Assembly: GCA_013398955.1 (NCBI GenBank)
Contig: VWPU01003191.1
Coordinates: forward strand, 62,001 to 126,000
DNA length: 64,000 bases
Direction: 5' to 3'
Origin: Callaeas wilsoni
Taxonomy: Eukaryota; Chordata; Aves; Passeriformes; Callaeidae
Shown: in pieces, positions 37,000 through 55,644 of the stretch
Numbering within the stretch: position 1 is the first letter of the stretch
Layout of the letters: every line of letters begins with the position of its first letter
Translations under genes and position numbers: made by a program
The notes under the pieces: model-generated
What the model was told of the DNA's origin: nothing
The model's input: only the letters and a program-made list of their open reading frames with translations
Database searches by the model: none

Positions 37000-37870
37000 A
37001 TTCTGTGAATTGCTGACTTGCTGAGGCAGCCCTAAATGCAAGCAGTGCTGAGGGCAGCATATGCCATTAACCTATTGCTATGGAGCTTTCCCTCACCTCC
37101 AAGGTCTTTTTGCAAAAATAAAGGCACCAGCTGTGGTCTCTTACTTTAGAAAGCATGGAACAGAGTCAGACTGTGGTTTGTCTAGCAATTAGACACACTG
37201 TACAGGGGAAAAAAAAAGTTTGTTCTTGCACCAACACAATAAAGGAAAAGGGGAAAAAAATAGTACTGCCCACACTCAGAATGCACAGCAAATATAAAAC
37301 ATCTGCTTGGACTGTTGCTGGCCCTGTCCTGTTCTGTATGGTTTGGGGGTGGGGATGGGAGGAGGGGAAAACTCATCCTGCTGATTTTGCAACCTGTTGG
37401 CAAGCAGCATGAATTCAAAGCAATAGACATACAACATTAATGAACTTGATAACAAAACACACATGTGGGAAGGACCAAACCTCCTCACACGCCTGTTCTG
37501 GGACACTTTGAGGACTCTGGGGTTAAGATGAGAGGGAAAAGGCATTCCTGAACTTTCCACAAAGTGCTGCAGACAGGACCATGCAAGTACAACTGGAAAG
37601 TCAACTTGGCCTGTCTGCTGAGAGACTGCTCCTGCAACTGTGAACAGCAGGACCACAGCCAGGTGGTCACAGCACATGCTTTGAAAGTCATCTTCTTATT
37701 GCATATTATTCCTACTTTTTGGCAGAACGCTTAGTGCACAATTGCTGGTGTGGTGCTATACCAGTCTCCCCGGGCTCCTTCCCTAAGGGGTGGGATTTCT
37801 AATGCACTGGTAATTTCCTGGAAGCACTTTTTTTTAATAACTTTTCTTTTCCCAGGACATGGCTGTTTAT

Positions 37871-37904
37871 AGATATATAGATAGACATATATATATATAC
37901 ACAT

Positions 37905-37958
<54 letters not shown>

Positions 37959-37976
37959 AAAATATAAATTTCATAG
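37871..37976. repeat. Compound TA/CA microsatellite in TGFBR2 3' UTR
   Basis: AT dinucleotides, a short CACACACA block and a longer TA run (about 37915-37957, one G interruption) cover roughly 100 bp. The tract is likely length-polymorphic and is weakly base-paired or self-complementary in RNA. Confidence 0.92.
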
Positions 37977-37993
37977 TTATATACAGGCATTAA

Positions 37994-38001
37994 TAAAGTG
38001 C
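37994..38001 (-). promoter_or_regulatory. miR-17/20/93/106-family 8-mer seed match
   Basis: The minus (mRNA) strand reads GCACTTTA, a full 8-mer match to the AAAGUGC seed family, about 290 bases after the stop codon. Mammalian TGFBR2 is a known miR-17-family target. Use in this species is inferred. Confidence 0.55.
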
Positions 38002-38286
38002 ATAATGTTATTGGCTATTTTCAAATCTCATTTCCTGAGGAAGTGCTACTATACATAGCTCCTCCTACGACATGGTGCCGGCCACCAATGCTAGGGTGTG
38101 ACAGCTACTCCCCCAGCTTTTAATTCCCAGAATACATCTCCCTGTCCAGAGCTGGAGCCTAAAGGGAGTAGGGACAGCCTCAGTCCTCCAGGAAGCAAGT
38201 CAAGGCACTGATCAAGACTTCTTCCTTTGCCAAGGTGAACACGTCTAGGAGCGACTTCCCTCCGTTCCGGAGCTCTTGGGCACGCG

Positions 38287-38565
<279 letters not shown>

Positions 38566-39059
38566 TCACGTGCGTCCTGGGGGTTTCTTATGGGATCTGC
38601 TGCTTCTGTCAAGGGGGCATTGTTCTCTTTGTGTGTTTTTTTAAAGAAAACCCACCACAATATTTTCAGCACTTCAGTTGGTACTGTCATTTCTGGGCAT
38701 GTGGTCTGATGTGTTACAACAAGAACCGTGATGCTTCAGACTAGTCCTATAGAATCAAGCAGGGCTTTTTTGTTTAATAAATATGATCAGAATTCTTGGA
38801 TAACATGACCTCCTGCTCAAATCATGCCTTTGCATGCCTCAATTCTGCTTGGGTTTCTCAAACAAAATTCAGATTGCCAGCAATACTGGGCTGTACATCA
38901 GCTCTTTATGACTTCCTTGTGGACGATCTAAATCTATGTGCAAATATGGGCCACAGTCCCACAAACATTTAAACACATCACTCAGCGTTGTAACTGTTTA
39001 ACCTTCATTTCAATTCTGATGCAAATGTTTACAGGAGCAAAAAAACTGTTGCATCTCTG

Positions 39060-39320
39060 TAATGCATTTTATAAACATGAGGTATTTGCCAGGAAACTGT
39101 GTTTTCCTTTATGACACTAAAAGCCCATTAAGTAGGATTTATCTTAAACTTATTTAAAAAAATAACATTTCACAACACTGCATTAATTGTATAATTTACC
39201 TAATTGGTGATGTTGACTGATGTCAATGCTAATAGCAAAATGTTACTGTCTGTATTATAAATAACATTACTTTTCTGCTGGCATTGAAATTACAAGCAGT
39301 AAATTAAATTAAATATTAAA
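39060..39320. promoter_or_regulatory. AT-rich block, candidate conserved non-coding element
   Basis: Dense ATTAATTG, TAATTTACCTAATT and TTAAATTAAATATT motifs without a repeat signature, inside TGFBR2 intron 6. The call rests on composition only. Confidence 0.2.
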
Positions 39321-40859
39321 CATTAACTTGAAATCAATAGTGCAACAAATCTCATTAAGGGGGGTGTGGGGGTAATTGTAATATGTAAATCCATTCCAGA
39401 ATTTTATCACAATGAATAATGAGTTCATTACAAAAACATGACTGCAGAGAAAGGAAATGAATATGGAAGAGCCATTACAGTAAGAAAAACTTCTGTGGAG
39501 TTCAAAGCAGATCCTCAGCTGCTGCAAACTGTCACAGCTCTGCAGAAACTGATGCATCACTGCATCTTAGATAGCACAATGTGAAACACTGAAAGGATTC
39601 AGGCAAAGGGAATTAAATCCACCTTCATTAAATGTCCTCTGAGTGTGTTATCCGGCATCCATTTCCTTCCTTAGACTCTTAGCTGAACCCTGTTGGAGCC
39701 AGCTGTGCCCATTCTTGTGACACACAAGCACAAGTGCATGGCCCTCCCAGTTGGTGGGGTGCTCTGTGCTGGGGGCAGATTGAGGTGTGGGTGTTATATA
39801 GGGAAGAAATCTCTGAAGTCAAATGCAGGACACCTAGGCCCAAATCCATGATCATTTTATTTGCTATATAAACCCAGAGGTGATGAAATCCACAGTGTAT
39901 CCTACAGCTCTATGCCAGTACCTTAAGCTGCAACTCTCCACACACTCAGCCTTGCTGTCAAGGGCTTTTAGTGCTGGTAGTATCAGACATCCAGGTGTCC
40001 CTCAAAATTCAACTTTCTTGCCTCGTTAAAAGCCCCTCCTCAATAACTCTACTCTTCACAGCTGAGTACATAAGGAGCAAGCTCCTGCAGCCCAGGAAGG
40101 GGCTGCACTCTGCCATAGCCATCAGGTGGCAGGTGTTCTTGGTTGGAAAGATGATTGATTTTGGCCACTTGGTCTTTTTTAAGTAGATGTCAGACTGATT
40201 TTAACTTCCCAAATGGAATGAAAAAAGGAGTGTTACATTGCTCCTGATGGAAATAGTAGATGATATTCTTGGTTGCCTGGGCTTTTATAAATGTTTGCGA
40301 TACTTTCCTTTTGTCTTTAAAGACCACTCAGCATATTTTGAGAAGTGGAATGACCAAGCCTCACTTCTCTGATATGATTCACATTTTATCCCTACTGATA
40401 AACTACTGAGAGCAAAGGTGAAGAAATGCATGTGTTTGGCTTGTTTCCATTCAGTTTCATCTACTGCAAAATCTACTATTGCCGAGGAAGTGCAACCGTG
40501 GTGCTTGTGAATGGAGGAAGCTGACAAAGTGCTTTGTGATATGCAAGGGAAATGGACTGCTAATGCACAACTTCAATAAAACCAGACCGGCTTGCTGAAG
40601 ACTAAATTCGCATTTCCTTAAACCAGTCAACAGCTGGGATACAACTGTGACTGGTTTCCATGGTAAAGTACTGAGATCTGATTTCCCTGCTGAAAATCCT
40701 CTGTAGTACGATGGTCTCCCTGGAAATGGGGTAAAACAAATTGAACAGTGCCCTATTTGCAAAGCTGCCAGTGGTGAATGGAGAAGGGGGTCATGCTGCT
40801 TTTGGCATTGAATAATGCTGAAACCAGCCTGATTCAAAGTTCAACATCTTGATAGTGAG

Positions 40860-41625
40860 GTGAAGATGTGGTAGACCTGGTAAACTGCCCAACAAAGGAA
40901 CAAACAAGTGATACTATTAATAACTTATCTAAAGTTGCTGAGCTGACAGAGCTGGCCTGGAGACATCTGACTGATAGTCAATCATTTTCTACTATGAAAG
41001 CGCAGTCTCACTTTTTAACTACAGGGTCTTCTAACATGGCCCTTCTTGGGCTGTGTGTAGAGATTCCTCCCCTTGAGGAGTCCCATGCCTCATGGTTAGT
41101 CCAAAGCCCTCAAGGTCACTCCTCGAGGCTGAGCAGAAGAGATTTGCCTATGGTCATTGGCATGGGTGGGTGACATCACTCTCTACTTAATAATTGCTTT
41201 TGCTACCTTTAGTACGGTTGCTTTAATATGATTGCTTCAATATTGCTTCATAGTGCACACTATACTAGTAGTTATAGCTCCTACATGGTGTAGTACATGA
41301 TTCTGATTAAGATCTTCTTGTCTAGTCATTATCGTAATAAATGTTTTATGTTTTTATATCTGGTTTGCCATCCTTAATTGTGTGAGACAAAGTTGTATAA
41401 TGGTTCAACGGCACCGGTATAATCATTAAAATGTAACCTGCTGAAAGAATCTGGGGCTAAGAGCGGATTCAGCCACACCTAGACTCCTCTCTGAGAAGGA
41501 GTTTAGAAAGAACGAGATCCTTTCTGTACCTCATGATTCAACAGGAGGGTGTCTCTAATAAATTTTGTCTGAAGCTCCCATTCTGCCTGCAACAGAGGCC
41601 CGTATGTGAAGTTGTTTTCTTTGCC
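40860..41625 (+). mobile_element. Possible LTR-retroelement remnant
   Basis: An open frame of 101 codons at 40868-41173 begins MVDLVNCPTKEQTSDTINNL and has protein-like composition, but I recognise no domain in it. The following segment has two AATAAA signals (near 41335 and 41557). The second is followed by a GT-rich stretch and a CTGCCTGCAACA end, the order expected of an LTR R-U5. No terminal repeat partner is visible. The identification is by overall look and needs a repeat-library search. Confidence 0.35.
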
Positions 41626-41901
41626 CTTTCAGAGCCTACATACAGTGTGTTTTAAGGGCCTAATTATTCTATGGCTCTCTGGATGATTGTTGGATCACAG
41701 GCTTCCAGTGTTTCTGTTTTGATTGCTTTTAGATTACACCGGTGTGCAGCAGGAATCCCAGGGCTTTGGGGCAGGCACAGTGCAGAGAACTGCAGTGTCT
41801 GAACCACATCAGCACCAGTGTCATTGTGGGACAGAGCTCTAATCCATGCAAAGAGAGGTCCAGCCTGTTGGGCAGGGCACTGAGGTAAGGCTCAGGCTTC
41901 A

Positions 41902-49902
<8,001 letters not shown>

Positions 49903-52900
49903 CTACAGGAGAAGAGATTGGGGAGAGCTCACGAGCTGAAATTGCAATTCATGTTTTAGATTCTGCTGTGATTTAACTTCAGCTTTCTCAAAAATAGTGC
50001 TACTTGACATGCATGCAAAAATTCAGGCTATACTTGGCACAGGCCATATTTTCTGCTGCCAGGGGAATCTGGCATTGTCCTGACTACCAACTTACTCGTA
50101 CCTCTCTTGCTGAGGAAAAAAAAATAGCCCTTTTGAGTTCCTTAAGCAAATAATTTTGACACTGATGGGTTTTCTCACTCTTTGGCTATTCACAGATAAA
50201 CTCTGACCTTGGGACTGAAGCAATTGCTGCTGACCAAGTGTCTTTCAGATGAGCAAGAAACACATATTATATTGCACAGCATATTACAGTGTTAGCTGTT
50301 TCTTTTCATGGTAGGCTTAAAAGGAGAGTAAAGGCAGGCCTGGGAAAAGAAAGCAAACACACAAATACTGAATGCAGAACCACACATTTGAAAAGAAATC
50401 AAAAATCCTCACCTTTGAAAAAACATTCTCATAAACTTTATTCATACTGAGCAATTTTCAGCAATGACTTTAGCAGATTTGCTGGATCTAGATTATGATT
50501 TTGCATTACGGAAGGTGAAGTTTAAAAGGCTGTTTTTATCACAAGAAAGGATTTAAGGAAGAATTTTTGGATCACTCAACAGTTGCTCTCAAATGACAAA
50601 CTCTTCACAGGGTATAAATAATGTATCCTCCTTAAAAAGCTGCCAACAGAAGTCTTTGTCATCAGGCAAAGACAGCTTCAAGTTGGAGACAAGCTAATCG
50701 CAGAGATGAACAAACACAAGTGGGTGATGCAGTAGGACATATGATCTAAACGAGCTGTTTACATCACAGCAATCACTCCAGAGCCCAGAGGCAAGCAGGG
50801 CTGCAAAAGATCATTTCAGTTACTGGGTCTGCAGCTGCAGACAGCCACACAGTAAATGTACAGTCTTGAGAGAGCCCTATGACACCCATTTTATAAGCTT
50901 CTGTAAACATGTCTTATCACCTCAGGCTCAGGGCAAACGGGAAGATGTTCCACAAAAAGTGGAAAGCATCATAAGAAGGAGGAAAGATCAAGAACATAGC
51001 TTTGTCATAGGACCTTACAATAGCAGAAAATCTCTATGTCAAAAATATCTGAATGGTTGTAGGATCAAAGCCTTTATAAGAGAGGAGAGGAAAAAAACTC
51101 AGAGTGAGCAGTCTCAAAGTTCCCTACTACATTGACATGATCAATTTAAGGCCAAGCATGTGAACAGCAGCTGTACACTGAAGAGGTACTTGGGACAGTC
51201 ATGTCTCAGCACCACCAAGGTGAGCACCAACTCCCTTCCCTGCATAAGGCGTACATATGAAAACTCTGAAGCAGAGGGTGTTGCTACGCATCATTAACTC
51301 CCTAGCACATGATTTCTTCCCCAGGTAAATCCCATCCAAAGCTTAAGAAGGTTACCTGTGCACATGGCCCACCTCCCGCAAACCTTTCTGATTTTAACAA
51401 GAGTTAATGATGCCTAAACACAGATCTTTAACATTGCCATAAAGTGCTGTTCTGGTCTGGCATTTCATACCCTCTTCGCAGCAATGAAAATGATTTTGCA
51501 TTTTTGCAGGACAATGGAGCATGAAGCCCCATAACAAAAGGGCACAGAAAGATCGACTTGAAGAATGCTATCAAGCCAATCCTATACCCAACCTGCTTAG
51601 AATTTATCATGTATTACATTCTGCTTATGTCCTTTTATCTGCATTTAGATTATTAGGTCTTTCGGTCAAAGACGCTTTTTCTGTATCTTGAAAACAAGCA
51701 ACTCCTGAGTCTCAAAGGCATTTTTAGGTACCCAACCTCTGGCACTTCAGAGCTGGTTGCACCTCTAGGGTCTGGATATGCTTCTTCTTTGCAAATACTG
51801 GTCTGCTTTCAGTTCTTGATTTTCCAGAACTTCTAGTGAGGGATCACCTCTCTTCCTGCACTACATTATCATTTTTTGTGACATTTGAATCTTTTTTTAC
51901 TGGAGATCTTACATTTCTTTCAAGCTTTTGAGAGATGTTTCATGCCCTGAGGTGTATCACTCAGAGAGGCAGTAGCTATTTCTCTTTATCTGATAAGGGA
52001 AACCATCTATTACAAGGGTGCTGATGCTGCTGAGGTACAGAACTGCTGGCCTTGCAGGTACCTACCACTCCAGATTTAAACAGCCACATTAAGTAATGTC
52101 TATAAATATTAACCATCATGGATGACCAAACTCAAACAACTGCAAAGATACTAATGGGGAAAAAGGTGGTTTCCAGCCTAAGGCCTTTTGCTAAGGGCAC
52201 ATCTATTGTAGTCATTAATGGCTATATCTGCATGATACAGAACGTAGCTGGGTAGATGGGAAAGAAGATGGTTTTGTAATCTCAACAACCTGCCTTCAGT
52301 ATTAGTGTCTAAGGATGACCAGAAAAACAGTTAAATACTTACACTCTTACTTATTTCATAGAAAGCTCAAGGTTTTCTTGAATTAAAAATTGAGTCAGCT
52401 CCTTTATGCATGTTATAAAATTGAATCTCCTGGTGGCAAGGGTTTGAGTCAAAGCATAAATTTTAGAAATTATACATAAGGCAAATCTTGGCGCAAGACT
52501 TCTTTAATAAAAGCTACAGCACTGAAGCTGGCATACTGGGGAATTCAAGTGAGTTGCTCTTGCGTGCCCAAAAAGAACAAGGCAGAGACTGAAGTGGAAT
52601 CAAATCAGTTGACTCATACTCCTTGTCACAGAGAAGAATAACACGAGCTGAGTCACCCCCAAACAGATTCACTGAAGCTAAACAAAATAAAACAGTCGGC
52701 CTCAACACCAGTGCCCAAGGACACCAACTCCAAAGCCATAACCTGACCTGGGCAGCCCTGTACTTTGTCATCAGTGTTGGTGTGGACTGTGGAAGTGGCA
52801 ATAGCAACACTATCCTCCTACTTCCAAGTGACTCTGAGCAATGCCAGAGAAATCAGCTTGTGATAAGGGTCAGCTTGAAGCAAAGTGTCTGTAGGTGATG

Positions 52901-54093
52901 ACTTTCAGAGTCCTTGTCTTGCTTCAAATGGGACCAGTCTTATGACTGACCATATGGTATGACTTTGCTGAACTCTAAAAAGATCTGGGAAGCTGGAGGG
53001 AAATTATATATAATGGAGTGGTGTTTGTAGTATTTTAAATATGGCTCTACTGATTAACATTCACTCCTGGCTTTGGTTAATAGATTTTCTAAAAATGAGA
53101 TCAGGACAGTTGCTTTTCAATGAGGAGACTTTCAAAGGCAGATCTCCATTTGATGAACAACAGTAAAGCTCCTGTGAACTCAACAGAGCACTACAGACTG
53201 AAATCTGTCCCTGAAAACGTTCTAAGGTAAAATATTAGCTCCATGTGAGGTAAAAGTCAGTTGAAATGGACAGGCTTTGAGTGAACTATGTATAAAAATA
53301 TAAATATAAAAATACACATATAAATATATGTATAATTAAACTATTAGGAATTAATTGAGTTAACAAATGGTCTGAATTTATACTATGGGAGTTTTCATTA
53401 GAAGAGACAGTATGTAGAGATGTATGTAGTCTCCAAAGCACTCATAAACATCCCCCTGGCATCCCTGTCAAGTACATGAGTATTATCCATGCTCCTTAGT
53501 TGAAAAAAACACAAACATGGCAATTACTTTTATTTGACATCCTTGTATTTGCTTGCATGTGGAGAACTTACCATAACATTAAAGAGGTTTCCTTTTTTTG
53601 GATTTTAAAATTATTATCTATCCATAGTTATGTGCTTACAGCTTTTGAGGACACAAGACTGACTTCACATATGCTGGGGTACACCAGGTTTGGGTCTAGT
53701 CACATGGAAGTGTAATGCCATTAGGCATGAAAACTGTGTCAAAACCTCACAACATGAACCAGATCCTTATTTTATTTTATTTGTGTGTGTGTGTGCATTG
53801 CAGCAGCACCACGAACAGCTGCTAATAAGCTCATACACGCTTAGTATAGGTGAGAGGATGGTTGCATCACACACACATGCAGATCTCCAATCGTAACAAA
53901 ACCTACATTGCACTTCTCTCATTGCTGCTTTAATGTTTAGAGCCTGTTTGTTTATAAACACATTCACATCAATTTTTAACGATTTTAAGTCAAAGCTGTC
54001 ATAGCAGCTTAAGGTTTTTTTCATCTTTTCAGCCCAGGAACTGACAGACCAACTGGTACATTACCCTGCCCCTCCTTCAACTTTCTAACTTAC
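49903..54093 (-). other. TGFBR2: TGFBR2 intron 4
   Basis: About 4.2 kb without recognisable interspersed repeats. It has a TA-rich stretch near 53288-53340 and a short (GT)n near 53776-53796. No other coding exon is seen. Confidence 0.9.
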
Positions 54094-54893
54094 CTGCCCA
54101 CTGTTAGCCAAGTCATCCACAGACAGGGAAGGGTCCAGCCTCAAGGATAACCCAAAGTCACAGAGACAGCAGGTTAAATCATTTTTCACCAGGATGTTGG
54201 AACTCTTTAGGTCTCTGTGTACGATAGGTGTTTTGGGACGACCACAGGGTGTGTGATCGCTGTGCAGATGGGCAATCCCTCGGGCCAAGGACCCACCCAG
54301 TTTCCAGAGGTCCTCCCAGCTGATAATGTGCCGTGTGAGATATTCCTGCAAGTTTCCTTTAGCATGGAAGGCAGTGATCAACCAATACTGTTTACCAAGA
54401 TCTGTCTTACGCTCCTCTGCTGTCAAGAACTGAAGGATGTTCTCGTGCTTGAGGTTTACATCCGAAAAAATGTCTTTCTCAGTTTTCCAGGAAGCATATT
54501 CTTCATAGGGGAAAATCTTGACTGCCACAGTTTCATACTGTTCTGATGTGTTTTGCTTCAATTTGGCTTTATACACTTCAGCAAATCTTCCTTTGCCAAC
54601 AACAATGTCCAACTCAATGGGCAGCAGCTCTGTGTTGTGGTTGATGTTGTTGGCACACGTGGAGCTGATGTCTGAGCGGTCATCGTCTAACATAATGGCA
54701 CAGACGTCACTGCAGTCCTTATGCTTCTTGGGCTTAACATTCTTCTCCCACGCCTTGTTGAGTTTCCTCTTCTTATGAGTGCGGTAGGCATAAAAGATAA
54801 CAATCACAGCAACAGAAATCACCAGTAACGGGACAAGACTTATGATTGTGACTTTGGAAATTTCATCTTTCTCCTCTGGCTTATGAGGGTCAT
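54094..54893 (-). CDS. TGFBR2: TGFBR2 exon 4 (membrane helix and most of the kinase domain)
   Basis: This 800-bp exon begins after TTCTTTACAG in phase 1 and ends CTGGGCAG before GTAAGTTAG. It encodes about 267 residues. In order: an acidic juxtamembrane stub ([14 protein letters not shown]); one transmembrane helix at about residues 15-37; a basic cytoplasmic stretch (RTHKKRK); the glycine-rich loop GKGRFAEVY at 100-108; the ATP-binding lysine in VAVKIF (residue 126, codon 54517-54519); the catalytic HRDLKSSN at 226-233 (54196-54219); and the DFG motif in CDFGLSLRL. The lysine-to-aspartate spacing of 102 residues equals human K277 to D379. It encodes the active receptor serine/threonine kinase that phosphorylates the TGFBR1 GS domain. 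Exons 1-3 are outside the window. Confidence 0.99.
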
Positions 54894-55618
54894 CTGTAAA
54901 GAACAGAAGGAAGGCATACATGAAGTTATATCCTAGTTTTATATGTACAGAAGGCTGTCAATAACTATAATTTTTATCCAGAATGCAATACATTATCTTC
55001 TCCCCTAACAGCAAATAATAAAAATTGTCACTGCTTTCTTGCTTCATAATGTTGTTTTGTATTACCAGGACTTCCCTGTCTGCTTATTTTATAAAAAGCC
55101 AGAACTGAATGAGTAAGAACCTAATGTAATTTAGTAGCTTTGTTCTTCTCTCAGGCTTTTGATACATAATAGATGAAACCTTCACTTTCCTGAATACAAT
55201 AGCCAAAATCTCCTGTACTTACTCGGTCAATGTATTCTTGAGAGAACTGCTCCTTTAACCACTGATTACTAGAACATATTAATTTTTCTATAAATAAATA
55301 GACAACGAAACCTGTGAACTCCTACTTGCCCAGTTATTAGTCCAGATCCAGCATATTTTAGTAGGATCTCTGCAAAGTCGTCTTCAGGAAGTCTGTTCAC
55401 ATACTGTATGGAAATGTTCTGGCACAGTATGTATGCTTGCACACAGACCCCAAAACCAGAACTCATTCACATGCTTTGATGTATGTGAGTGTTGCTAGAA
55501 CAAATTCAAACACCTGCATGTAAACAGGCTCAGAATGGTCACCACCACCATCCTCCAGGTACTTCTGCATGGATTTATGTATCGCAAAACTGCCTCTGTG
55601 AGTTCCTTACTGGCTGTA

Positions 55619-55644
55619 CACTGTTTTTCCACTGTTTTTCCACT
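55619..55644. repeat. 11-bp tandem duplication
   Basis: ACTGTTTTTCC occurs twice in direct succession and is followed by ACTG. A minor slippage duplication in TGFBR2 intron 3. Confidence 0.8.

Larger units (their letters stand above)
36050..38286 (-). other. TGFBR2: Probable TGFBR2 3' UTR
   Basis: About 2.2 kb of AU-rich non-coding sequence follows the TGFBR2 stop codon. It contains a TA/CA microsatellite (37871-37976), an 8-mer match to the miR-17/20/93/106 seed (37994-38001) and a 7-mer match (37561-37567). It also has a U24 run (A on + strand, 36541-36564) and an A22 run (T on + strand, 36978-36999). The end is placed at the AATAAA of 36074-36079. The length is in line with long vertebrate TGFBR2 3' UTRs, but the exact end is inferred. 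Confidence 0.5.

Noticed and set aside
50866..51135. 89-codon open frame rich in K, R and Q, antisense in TGFBR2 intron 4
   Set aside because: No domain and no repeat or retrogene hallmarks. Chance is more likely.
54085..54093. Reading frame of exon 4 continues two codons (VS) past the exon
   Set aside because: These codons are the GTAAGTT donor. The join to exon 5 at [10 protein letters not shown] shows that the exon ends at 54094.
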